Shown piece by piece: positions 11,101 to 23,514 of a DNA stretch of 64,000 bases. The translations under genes and the position numbers were made by a program. The DNA is from Kappaphycus alvarezii. Its lineage: Eukaryota > Rhodophyta > Florideophyceae > Gigartinales > Solieriaceae. The stretch is from contig NADL03000753.1 of the NCBI GenBank assembly GCA_002205965.3, positions 1,364,001 to 1,428,000 of the forward strand. Reading direction: 5' to 3'. Below the pieces are notes generated by a model, which had not been told where the DNA came from, did not search any database, and was given only the letters and a program-made list of their open reading frames with translations. Position 1 is the first letter of the stretch. Every line of letters begins with the position of its first letter.

Positions 11101-14100
11101 GTCCATTTACTTCAATTGTCCATCACTTTCAATTCAGGAGTACCTAGATCTAGCAGAAATGCATTCTGAGTAATTAACTCAATCATTGCTGTGAGAACTC
11201 TGCCCCGAGGAGCGAGGACAAAGTCCGCGAGCACCTAGCACCAGCGTGGCGCGGCGGGCTTGTCCGCAGCCATGCAGGGGCCCGCGCGAGCGGGGAAGCC
11301 AGCGGCAATCGGCGTTATACTGCAAAATAGCAGTAGTCACCGAGTCCGCAACGCGCAGAAAACCAGTAGTTTTCACTTAAGTGCAAAAGCGTCCATCATG
11401 AGCTTGAACTTCTTCAATTACAACTTATCGGAAGCCTCTAACTCTCTTCGCCTCTCGATTCTGTCTTTTTCCCTTCAGCAGACTCTAACACCAGCTTCTC
11501 ACGCTCAAGTCTCAAGCGACCTTTTCCGAACTCGGGCATATCTTTATGCAGGAGCAATACATACGAAAACAAACGGGTTCTCCAACTGTGTAGATTTTAT
11601 AGATGGTACCGTGATTGGAATAGCGAGGCCTTTAGCGGAAGCCACATGATGCAGTTGGTTGTCTATAATGGGCACAAGAGAAGACATTCTATCAAGTTTC
11701 AATCAGTAACCTCTCCCGATGGCCTCATTTGCACGCATTCCGTCCTGTATAGGGTAGACGACACGACGGGACTCTTTATGTACAAAGTAATATGGAAGAA
11801 CTGCTCCCGTCAGTTCTGAACGTAAGCGGCTCTCAGCATTATATTTATCGTGGCTTTGCAAACAATACGAGGTGGTTCATTAAAGTACTTTACGATGGAA
11901 GTAATCTGCAACCCATCAATCTGCGTATAACAAGGGAATGGCCGGTGCTCGAGTAACAGTGGAATGGGGTTTAAAGAAATCAAGGCGTACTTTTACCACA
12001 GTTGACTTCAGGAGAAAGATGAAGGTTCTGGAGTCCCCTGTTGGTTCACCCCACTTAGCGGCGATTTGCTATACAACATAAGGGGGTGTCTACCCACCAC
12101 AGATGTCCATTTACTTCAATTGTCCATCACTTTCAATTCAGGAGTACCTAGATCTAGCAGAAATGCATTCTGAGTAATTAAACTCAATCATTGCTGTGAG
12201 AACTCTGCCCCGAGGAGCGAGGACAAAGTCCGCGAGCACCTAGCACCAGCGTGGCGCGGCGGGCTTGTCCGCAGCCATGCAGGGGCCCCGCGCGAGCGGG
12301 AAGCCAGCGGCAATCGGCGTTATACTGCAAAATAGCAGTAGTCACCGAGTCCGCAACGCGCAGAAAACCAGTAGTTTTCACTTAAGTGCAAAAGCGTCCA
12401 TCATGAGCTTGAACTTCTTCAATTACAACTTATCGGAAGCCTCTAACTCTCTTCGCCTCTCGATTCTGTCTTTTCCCCTTCAGCAGACTCTAACACCAGC
12501 TTCTCACGCTCAAGTCTCAAGCGACCTTTTCCGAACTCGGCATATCTTTATGCAGGAGCAATACATACGAAAACAAACGGGTTCTCCAACTGTGTAGATT
12601 TTATAGATGGTACCGTGATTGGAATAGCGAGGCCTTTAGCGGAAGCCACATGATGCAGTTGGTTGTCTATAATGGGCACAAGAGAAGACATTCTATCAAG
12701 TTTCAATCAGTAACCTCTCCCGATGGCCTCATTTTGCACGCATTCCGTCCTGTATAGGGTAGACGACACGACGGGACTCTTTATGTACAAAGTAATATGG
12801 AAGAACTGCTCCCGTCAGTTCTGAACGTAAGCGGCTCTCAGCATTATATTTATCGTGGCTTTGCAAACAATACGAGGTGGTTCATTAAAGTACTTTACGA
12901 TGGAAGTAATCTGCAACCCCATCAATCTGCGTATAACAAGGGAATGGCCGGTGCTCGAGTAACAGTGGAATGGGGTTTAAAGAAATCAAGGCGTACTTTT
13001 ACCACAGTTGACTTCAGGAGAAAGATGAAGGTTCTGGAGTCCCCTGTTGGTTCACCCCACTTAGCGGCGATGTTGCTATACAACATAAGGGGGTGTCTCT
13101 ACCCACCACAGATGTCCATTTACTTCAATTGTCCATCACTTTCAATTCAGGAGTACCTAGATCTAGCAGAAATGCATTCTGAGTAATTAAACTCAATCAT
13201 TGCTGTGAGAACTCTGCCCCGAGGAGCGAGGACAAAGTCCGCGAGCACCTAGCACCAGCGTGGCGCGGCGGGCTTGTCCGCAGCCATGCAGGGCCCCGCG
13301 CGAGCGGGGAAGCCAGCGGCAATCGGCGTTATACTGCAAAATAGCAGTAGTCACCGAGTCCGCAACGCGCAGAAAAACCAGTAGTTTTCACTTAAGTGCA
13401 AAAGCGTCCATCATGAGCTTGAACTTCTTCAATTACAACTTATCGGAAGCCTCTAACTCTCTTCGCCTCTCGATTCTGTCTTTCCCTTCAGCAGACTCTA
13501 ACACCAGCTTCTCACGCTCAAGTCTCAAGCGACCTTTTCCGAACTCGGGCATATCTTTATGCAGGAGCAATACATACGAAAACAAACGGGTTCTCCAACT
13601 GTGTAGATTTTATAGATGGTACCGTGATTGGAATAGCGAGGCCTTTAGCGGAAGCCACATGATGCAGTTGGTTGTCTATAATGGGCACAAGAGAAGACAT
13701 TCTATCAAGTTTCAATCAGTAACCTCTCCCGATGGCCTCATTTTGCACGCATTCCGTCCTGTATAGGGTAGACGACACGACGGGACTCTTTATGTACAAA
13801 GTAATATGGAAGAACTGCTCCCGTCAGTTCTGAACGTAAGCGGCTCTCAGCATTATATTTATCGTGGCTTTGCAAACAATACGAGGTGGTTCATTAAAGT
13901 ACTTTACGATGGAAGTAATCTGCAACCCCATCAATCTGCGTATAACAAGGGAATGGCCGGTGCTCGAGTAACAGTGGAATGGGGTTTAAAGAAATCAAGG
14001 CGTATTTTACCACAGTTGACTTCAGGAGAAAGATGAAGGTTCTGGAGTCCCCTGTTGGTTCACCCCACTACTAGCGGCGATGTTGCTATACAACATAAGG

Positions 14101-15560
14101 GGTGTCTCTACCCACCACAGATGTCCATTTACTTCAATTGTCCATCACTTTCAATTCAGGAGTACCTAGATCTAGCAGAAATGCATTCTGAGTAATTAAA
14201 CTCAATCATTGCTGTGAGAACTCTGCCCCGAGGAGCGAGACAAAGTCCGCGAGCACCTAGCACCAGCGTGGCGCGGCGGGCTTGTCCGCAGCCATGCAGG
14301 GCCCCGCGCGAGCGGGAAGCCAGCGGCAATCGGCGTTATACTGCAAAATAGCAGTAGTCACCGAGTCCGCAACGCGCAGAAAACCAGTAGTTTTCACTTA
14401 AGTGCAAAAGCGTCCATCATGAGCTTGAACTTCTTCAATTACAACTTATCGGAAGCCTCTAACTCTCTTCGCCTCTCGATTCTGTCTTTTTCCCTTCAGC
14501 AGACTCTAACACCAGCTTCTCACGCTCAAGTCTCAAGCGACCTTTCCGAACTCGGCATATCTTTATGCAGGAGCAATACATACGAAAACAAACGGGTTCT
14601 CCAACTGTGTAGATTTTATAGATGGTACCGTGATTGGAATAGCGAGGCCTTTAGCGGAAGCCACATGATGCAGTTGGTTGTCTATAATGGGCACAAGAGA
14701 AGACATTCTATCAAGTTTCAATCAGTAACCTCTCCCGATGGCCTCATTTTGCACGCATTCCGTCCTGTATAGGGTAGACGACACGACGGGACTCTTTATG
14801 TACAAAGTAATATGGAAGAACTGCTCCCGTCAGTTCTGAACGTAAGCGGCTCTCAGCATTATATTTATCGTGGCTTTGCAAACAATACGAGGTGGTTCAT
14901 TAAAGTACTTTACGATGGAAGTAATCTGCAACCCCATCAATCTGCGTATAACAAGGAATGGCCGGTGCTCGAGTAACAGTGGAATGGGGTTTAAAGAAAT
15001 CAAGGCGTATTTTACCACAGTTGACTTCAGGAGAAAGATGAAGGTTCTGGAGTCCCCTGTTGGTTCACCCACTTAGCGGCGATGTTGCTATACAACATAA
15101 GGGGTGTCTCTACCCACCACAGATGTCCATTTACTTCAATTGTCCATCACTTTCAATTCAGGAGTACCTAGATCTAGCAGAAATGCATTCTGAGTAATTA
15201 AACTCAATCATTGCTGTGAGAACTCTGCCCCGAGGAGCGAGGACAAAGTCCGCGAGCACCTAGCACCAGCGTGGCGCGGCGGGCTTGTCCGCAGCCATGC
15301 AGGGGCCCCGCGCGAGCGGGGAAGCCAGCGGCAATCGGCGTTATACTGCAAAATAGCAGTAGTCACCGAGTCCGCAACGCGCAGAAAACCAGTAGTTTTC
15401 ACTTAAGTGCAAAAGCGTCCATCATGAGCTTGAACTTCTTCAATTACAACTTATCGGAAGCCTCTAACTCTCTTCGCCTCTCGATTCTGTCTTTTTCCCC
15501 TTCAGCAGACTCTAACACCAGCTTCTCACGCTCAAGTCTCAAGCGACCTTTTCCGAACTC

Positions 15561-16209
15561 GGGCATATCTTTATGCAGGAGCAATACATACGAAAACAAA
15601 CGGGTTCTCCAACTGTGTAGATTTTATAGATGGTACCGTGATTGGAATAGCGAGGCCTTTAGCGGAAGCCACATGATGCAGTTGGTTGTCTATAATGGGC
15701 ACAAGAGAAGACATTCTATCAAGTTTCAATCAGTAACCTCTCCCGATGGCCTCATTTTGCACGCATTCCGTCCTGTATAGGGTAGACGACACGACGGGAC
15801 TCTTTATGTACAAAGTAATATGGAAGAACTGCTCCCGTCAGTTCTGAACGTAAGCGGCTCTCAGCATTATATTTATCGTGGCTTTGCAAACAATACGAGG
15901 TGGTTCATTAAAGTACTTTACGATGGAAGTAATCTGCAACCCCATCAATCTGCGTATAACAAGGGAATGGCCGGTGCTCGAGTAACAGTGGAATGGGGTT
16001 TAAAGAAATCAAGGCGTAATTTTACCACAGTTGACTTCAGGAGAAAGATGAAGGTTCTGGAGTCCCCTGTTGGTTCACCCCACTTAGCGGCGATGTTGCT
16101 ATACAACATAAGGGGGTGTCTCTACCCACCACAGATGTCCATTTACTTCAATTGTCCATCACTTTCAATTCAGGAGTACCTAGATCTAGCAGAAATGCAT
16201 TCTGAGTAA
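15561..16209 (+). pseudogene. Harbinger (DDE_Tnp_4) transposase fragment in each satellite unit
   Basis: Residue blocks typical of the family appear in order: YAGAIHTKTNGFSNCVDFID (first Asp at 15,629-15,631), then in a second frame QLVVYNGHKRRHSIKFQSV, TSPDGLILHAFRPV, a TAG at 15,778 where the family has Glu, GRRHDGTLYV, MEELLPSVLNV, ARVTVEWGLKKSRR (catalytic Glu), FRRKMKVLESPVGS and QEYLDLAEMHSE ending at TAA 16,207-16,209. Two lesions occur in all well-read units: a frame change between the FIDGT block and the YNGHKR block, and the TAG. The second catalytic Asp is missing: where the family has a GD-S/G motif this copy reads IYRGFANNTRW. The fragment is dead and was dead before amplification. 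Confidence 0.85.
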
Positions 16210-16454
16210 TTAAACTCAATCATTGCTGTGAGAACTCTGCCCCGAGGAGCGAGGACAAAGTCCGCGAGCACCTAGCACCAGCGTGGCGCGGCGGGCTTGT
16301 CCGCAGCCATGCAGGGGCCCCGCGCGAGCGGGAAGCCAGCGGCAATCGGCGTTATACTGCAAAATAGCAGTAGTCACCGAGTCCGCAACGCGCAGAAAAC
16401 CAGTAGTTTTCACTTAAGTGCAAAAGCGTCCATCATGAGCTTGAACTTCTTCAA

Positions 16455-16570
16455 TTACAACTTATCGGAAGCCTCTAACTCTCTTCGCCTCTCGATTCTT
16501 CTTTTTCCCCTTCAGCAGACTCTAACACCAGCTTCTCACGCTCAAGTCTCAAGCGACCTTTTCCGAACTC
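16455..16570 (-). pseudogene. C-terminal coiled-coil tail of the Myb-like partner gene in each unit
   Basis: On the minus strand each unit ends with a charged helix EFGKGRLRLEREKLVLESAE, GEKDRIERRRELEASDKL, then TAA. Only the copy in the last unit (23,515-23,630) is joined to the rest of the gene. In the other units the upstream sequence is the transposase of the next unit on the opposite strand, so they are headless. Confidence 0.75.
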
Positions 16571-19500
16571 GGGCATATCTTTATGCAGGAGCAATACATA
16601 CGAAAACAAACGGGTTCTCCAACTGTGTAGATTTTATAGATGGTACCGTGATTGGAATAGCGAGGCCTTTAGCGGAAGCCACATGATGCAGTTGGTTGTC
16701 TATAATGGGCACAAGAGAAGACATTCTATCAAGTTTCAATCAGTAACCTCTCCCGATGGCCTCATTTTGCACGCATTCCGTCCTGTATAGGGTAGACGAC
16801 ACGACGGGACTCTTTATGTACAAAGTAATATGGAAGAACTGCTCCCGTCAGTTCTGAACGTAAGCGGCTCTCAGCATTATATTTATCGTGGCTTTGCAAA
16901 CAATACGAGGTGGTTCATTAAAGTACTTTACGATGGAAGTAATCTGCAACCCCATCAATCTGCGTATAACAAGGGAATGGCCGGTGCTCGAGTAACAGTG
17001 GAATGGGGTTTAAAGAAATCAAGGCGTACTTTTACCACAGTTGACTTCAGGAGAAAGATGAAGGTTCTGGAGTCCCCTGTTGGTTCACCCCACTTAGCGG
17101 CGATGTTGCTATACAACATAAGGGGGTGTCTCTACCCACCACAGATGTCCATTTACTTCAATTGTCCATCACTTTCAATTCAGGAGTACCTAGATCTAGC
17201 AGAAATGCATTCTGAGTAATTAAACTCAATCATTGCTGTGAGAACTCTGCCCCGAGGAGCGAGGACAAAGTCCGCGAGCACCTAGCACCAGCGTGGCGCG
17301 GCGGGCTTGTCCGCAGCCATGCAGGGGCCCCGCGCGAGCGGGAAGCCAGCGGCAATCGGCGTTATACTGCAAATAGCAGTAGTCACCGAGTCCGCAACGC
17401 GCAGAAAACCAGTAGTTTTCACTTAAGTGCAAAAGCGTCCATCATGAGCTTGAACTTCTTCAATTACAACTTATCGGAAGCCTCTAACTCTCTTCGCCTC
17501 TCGATTCTGTCTTTTTCCCCTTCAGCAGACTCTAACACCAGCTTCTCACGCTCAAGTCTCAAGCGACCTTTTCCGAACTCGGGCATATCTTTATGCAGGA
17601 GCAATACATACGAAAACAAACGGGTTCTCCAACTGTGTAGATTTTATAGATGGTACCGTGATTGGAATAGCGAGGCCTTTAGCGGAAGCCACATGATGCA
17701 GTTGGTTGTCTATAATGGGCACAAGAGAAGACATTCTATCAAGTTTCAATCAGTAACCTCTCCCGATGGCCTCATTTTGCACGCATTCCGTCCTGTATAG
17801 GGTAGACGACACGACGGGACTCTTTATGTACAAAGTAATATGGAAGAACTGCTCCCGTCAGTTCTGAACGTAAGCGGCTCTCAGCATTATATTTATCGTG
17901 GCTTTGCAAACAATACGAGGTGGTTCATTAAAGTACTTTACGATGGAAGTAATCTGCAACCCCATCAATCTGCGTATAACAAGGGAATGGCCGGTGCTCG
18001 AGTAACAGTGGAATGGGGTTTAAAGAAATCAAGGCGTATTTTACCACAGTTGACTTCAGGAGAAAGATGAAGGTTCTGGAGTCCCCTGTTGGTTCACCCC
18101 ACTTAGCGGCGATGTTGCTATACAACATAAGGGGGTGTCTCTACCCACCACAGATGTCCATTTACTTCAATTGTCCATCACTTTCAATTCAGGAGTACCT
18201 AGATCTAGCAGAAATGCATTCTGAGTAATTAAACTCAATCATTGCTGTGAGAACTCTGCCCCGAGGAGCGAGGACAAAGTCCGCGAGCACCTAGCACCAG
18301 CGTGGCGCGGCGGGCTTGTCCGCAGCCATGCAGGGGCCCCGCGCGAGCGGGGAAGCCAGCGGCAATCGGCGTTATACTGCAAAATAGCAGTAGTCACCGA
18401 GTCCGCAACGCGCAGAAAACCAGTAGTTTTCACTTAAGTGCAAAAGCGTCCATCATGAGCTTGAACTTCTTCAATTACAACTTATCGGAAGCCTCTAACT
18501 CTCTTCGCCTCTCGATTCTGTCTTTTTCCCCTTCAGCAGACTCTAACACCAGCTTCTCACGCTCAAGTCTCAAGCGACCTTTTCCGAACTCGGCATATCT
18601 TTATGCAGGAGCAATACATACGAAAACAAACGGGTTCCAACTGTGTAGATTTTATAGATGGTACCGTGATTGAATAGCGAGGCCTTTAGCGGAAGCCACA
18701 TGATGCAGTTGGTTGTCTATAATGGGCACAAGAGAAGACATTCTATCAAGTTTCAATCAGTAACCTCTCCCGATGGCCTCATTTGCACGCATTCCGTCCT
18801 GTATAGGTTAGACGACACGACGGGACTCTTTATTAAAAGTAATATGGAAGAACTGCTCCCGTCAGTTCTGAACGTAAGCGGCTCTCAGCATTATATTTAT
18901 CGTGGCTTTGCAAACAATACGAGGTGGTTCATTAAAGTACTTTACGATGGAAGTAATCTGCAACCCCATCAATCTGCGTATAACAAGGAATGGCCGGTGC
19001 TCGAGTAACAGTGGAATGGGGTTTAAAGAAATCAAGGCGTACTTTTACCACAGTTGACTTCAGGAGAAAGATGAAGGTTCTGGAGTCCCCTGTTGGTTCA
19101 CCCCACTTAGCGGCGAGTTGCTATACAACATAAGGGGTGTCTCTACCCACCACAGATGCCATTTACTTCAATTGTCCATCACTTTCAATTCAGGAGTACC
19201 TAGATCTAGCAGAAATGCATTCTGAGTAATTAAACTCAATCATTGCTGTGAGAACTCTGCCCCGAGGAGCGAGGACAAAGTCCGCGAGCACCTAGCACCA
19301 GCGTGGCGCGGCGGGCTTGTCCGCAGCCATGCAGGGGCCCCGCGCGAGCGGGAAGCCAGCGGCAATCGGCGTTATACTGCAAAATAGCAGTAGTCACCGA
19401 GTCCGCAACGCGCAGAAAACCAGTAGTTTTCACTTAAGTGCAAAAGCGTCCATCATGAGCTTGAACTTCTTCAATTACAACTTATCGAAGCCTCTAACTC

Positions 19501-20345
19501 TCTTCGCCTCTCGATTCTGTCTTTTTCCCCTTCAGCAGACTCTAACACCAGCTTCTCACGCTCAAGTCTCAAGCGACCTTTTCCGAACTCGGGCATATCT
19601 TTATGCAGGAGCAATACATACGAAAACAAACGGGTTCTCCAACTGTGTAGATTTTATAGATGGTACCGTGATTGGAATAGCGAGGCCTTTAGCGGAAGCC
19701 ACATGATGCAGTTGGTTGTCTATAATGGGCACAAGAGAAGACATTCTATCAAGTTTCAATCAGTAACCTCTCCCGATGGCCTCATTTTGCACGCATTCCG
19801 TCCTGTATAGGGTAGACGACACGACGGGACTCTTTATGTACAAAGTAATATGGAAGAACTGCTCCCGTCAGTTCTGAACGTAAGCGGCTCTCAGCATTAT
19901 ATTTATCGTGGCTTTGCAAACAATACGAGGTGGTTCATTAAAGTACTTTACGATGGAAGTAATCTGCAACCCCATCAATCTGCGTATAACAAGGGAATGG
20001 CCGGTGCTCGAGTAACAGTGGAATGGGGTTTAAAGAAATCAAGGCGTAATTTTACCACAGTTGACTTCAGGAGAAAGATGAAGGTTCTGGAGTCCCCTGT
20101 TGGTTCACCCCACTTAGCGGCGATGTTGCTATACAACATAAGGGGTGTCTCTACCCACCACAGATGTCCATTTACTTCAATTGTCCATCACTTTCAATTC
20201 AGGAGTACCTAGATCTAGCAGAAATGCATTCTGAGTAATTAAACTCAATCATTGCTGTGAGAACTCTGCCCCGAGGAGCGAGGACAAAGTCCGCGAGCAC
20301 TAGCACCAGCGTGGCGCGGCGGGCTTGTCCGCAGCCATGCAGGGG

Positions 20346-20361
20346 CCCCGCGCGAGCGGGG
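20346..20361 (+). other. GC hairpin in unit spacer
   Basis: CCCCGC-GCGA-GCGGGG, a perfect 6-bp stem with a 4-nt loop, in the spacer between the convergent gene ends. It is present in all units apart from single-base losses in some. Confidence 0.6.
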
Positions 20362-20384
20362 AAGCCAGCGGCAATCGGCGTTAT

Positions 20385-20400
20385 ACTGCAAAATAGCAGT
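20385..20400 (+). other. Second small inverted repeat in unit spacer
   Basis: ACTGC-AAAATA-GCAGT, a 5-bp stem, 23 bp after the GC hairpin. Shared by nearly all units. Confidence 0.4.
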
Positions 20401-23400
20401 AGTCACCGAGTCCGCAACGCGCAGAAAACCAGTAGTTTTCACTTAAGTGCAAAAGCGTCCATCATGAGCTTGAACTTCTTCAATTACAACTTATCGGAAG
20501 CCTCTAACTCTCTTCGCCTCTCGATTCTGTCTTTTTCCCCTTCAGCAGACTCTAACACCAGCTTCTCACGCTCAAGTCTCAAGCGACCTTTTCCGAACTC
20601 GGGCATATCTTTATGCAGGAGCAATACATACGAAAACAAACGGGTTCTCCAACTGTGTAGATTTTATAGATGGTACCGTGATTGGAATAGCGAGGCCTTT
20701 AGCGGAAGCCACATGATGCAGTTGGTTGTCTATAATGGGCACAAGAGAAGACATTCTATCAAGTTTCAATCAGTAACCTCTCCCGATGGCCTCATTTTGC
20801 ACGCATTCCGTCCTGTATAGGGTAGACGACACGACGGGACTCTTTATGTACAAAGTAATATGGAAGAACTGCTCCCGTCAGTTCTGAACGTAAGCGGCTC
20901 TCAGCATTATATTTATCGTGGCTTTGCAAACAATACGAGGTGGTTCATTAAAGTACTTTACGATGGAAGTAATCTGCAACCCCATCAATCTGCGTATAAC
21001 AAGGGAATGGCCGGTGCTCGAGTAACAGTGGAATGGGGTTTAAAGAAATCAAGGCGTACTTTTACCACAGTTGACTTCAGGAGAAAGATGAAGGTTCTGG
21101 AGTCCCCTGTTGGTTCACCCCACTTAGCGGCGATGTTGCTATACAACATAAGGGGGTGTCTCTACCCACACAGATGTCCATTTACTTCAATTGTCCATCA
21201 CTTTCAATTCAGGAGTACCTAGATCTAGCAGAAATGCATTCTGAGTAATTAAACTCAATCATTGCTGTGAGAACTCTGCCCCGAGGAGCGAGGACAAAGT
21301 CCGCGAGCACCTAGCACCAGCGTGGCGCGGCGGGCTTGTCCGCAGCCATGCAGGGGCCCCGCGAGCGGGGAAGCCAGCGGCAATCGGCGTTATACTGCAA
21401 AATAGCAGTAGTCACCGAGTCCGCAACGCGCAGAAAACCAGTAGTTTTCACTTAAGTGCAAAAGCGTCCATCATGAGCTTGAACTTCTTCAATTACAACT
21501 TATCGGAAGCCTCTAACTCTCTTCGCCTCTCGATTCTGTCTTTTTCCCCTTCAGCAGACTCTAACACCAGCTTCTCACGCTCAAGTCTCAAGCGACCTTT
21601 TCCGAACTCGGGCATATCTTTATGCAGGAGCAATACATACGAAAACAAACGGGTTCTCCAACTGTGTAGATTTTATAGATGGTACCGTGATTGGAATAGC
21701 GAGGCCTTTAGCGGAAGCCACATGATGCAGTTGGTTGTCTATAATGGGCACAAGAGAAGACATTCTATCAAGTTTCAATCAGTAACCTCTCCCGATGGCC
21801 TCATTTTGCACGCATTCCGTCCTGTATAGGGTAGACGACACGACGGGACTCTTTATGTACAAAGTAATATGGAAGAACTGCTCCCGTCAGTTCTGAACGT
21901 AAGCGGCTCTCAGCATTATATTTATCGTGGCTTTGCAAACAATACGAGGTGGTTCATTAAAGTACTTTACGATGGAAGTAATCTGCAACCCCATCAATCT
22001 GCGTATAACAAGGGAATGGCCGGTGCTCGAGTAACAGTGGAATGGGGTTTAAAGAAATCAAGGCGTACTTTTACCACAGTTGACTTCAGGAGAAAGATGA
22101 AGGTTCTGGAGTCCCCTGTTGGTTCACCCCACTTAGCGGCGATGTTGCTATACAACATAAGGGGTGTCTCTACCCCACCACAGATGTCCATTTACTTCAA
22201 TTGTCCATCACTTTCAATTCAGGAGTACCTAGATCTAGCAGAAATGCATTCTGAGTAATTAAACTCAATCATTGCTGTGAGAACTCTGCCCCGAGGAGCG
22301 AGGACAAAGTCCGCGAGCACCTAGCACCAGCGTGGCGCGGCGGGCTTGTGCAGCCATGCAGGGGCCCCGCGCGAGCGGGGAAGCCAGCGGCAATCGGCGT
22401 TATACTGCAAAATAGCAGTAGTCACCGAGTCCGCAACGCGCAGAAAACCAGTAGTTTTCACTTAAGTGCAAAAGCGTCCATCATGAGCTTGAACTTCTTC
22501 AATTACAACTTATCGGAAGCCTCTAACTCTCTTCGCCTCTCGATTCTGTCTTTTTCCCCTTCAGCAGACTCTAACACCAGCTTCTCACGCTCAAGTCTCA
22601 AGCGACCTTTTCCGAACTCGGGCATATCTTTATGCAGGAGCAATACATACGAAAACAAACGGGTTCTCCAACTGTGTAGATTTTATAGATGGTACCGTGA
22701 TTGGAATAGCGAGGCCTTTAGCGGAAGCCACATGATGCAGTTGGTTGTCTATAATGGGCACAAGAGAAGACATTCTATCAAGTTTCAATCAGTAACCTCT
22801 CCCGATGGCCTCATTTTGCACGCATTCCGTCCTGTATAGGGTAGACGACACGACGGGACTCTTTATGTACAAAGTAATATGGAAGAACTGCTCCCGTCAG
22901 TTCTGAACGTAAGCGGCTCTCAGCATTATATTTATCGTGGCTTTGCAAACAATACGAGGTGGTTCATTAAAGTACTTTACGATGGAAGTAATCTGCAACC
23001 CCATCAATCTGCGTATAACAAGGGAATGGCCGGTGCTCGAGTAACAGTGGAATGGGGTTTAAAGAAATCAAGGCGTACTTTTACCACAGTTGACTTCAGG
23101 AGAAGATGAAGGTTCTGGAGTCCCCTGTTTGGTTCACCCCACTTAGCGGCGATGTTGCTATACAACATAAGGGGGTGTCTCTACCCACCACAGATGTCCA
23201 TTTACTTCAATTGTCCATCACTTTCAATTCAGGAGTACCTAGATCTAGCAGAAATGCATTCTGAGTAATTAAACTCAATCATTGCTGTGAGAACTCTGCC
23301 CCGAGGAGCGAGGACAAAGTCCGCGAGCACCTAGCACCAGCGTTGGCGCGGCGGGCTTGTCCGCAGCCATGCAGGGGCCCCGCGCGAGCGGGAAGCCAGC

Positions 23401-23514
23401 GGCAATCGGCGTTATACTGCAAAATAGCAGTAGTCACCGAGTCCGCAACGCGCAGAAAACCAGTAGTTTTCACTTAAGTGCAAAAGCGTCCATCATGAGC
23501 TTGAACTTCTTCAA

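Larger units (their letters stand above)
15561..16570 (+). repeat. Representative satellite unit (unit 9)
   Basis: This unit is close to consensus. Transposase sequence occupies bases 1-649 of the unit, the spacer about 650-894, and the minus-strand Myb-like tail about 895-1010. It lacks one G in the CCCCGC...GCGGGG hairpin and one G in a CTGTC run relative to neighbouring units. Confidence 0.9.

Noticed and set aside
13260..16209. Recurring open frames of 118 and 129 residues in each unit as a novel tandem gene family
   Set aside because: They are two pieces of one transposase reading frame separated by a TAG; their motifs (YNGHKR, VEWG, MKVLESPVGS) identify the family, and a catalytic Asp is lost.
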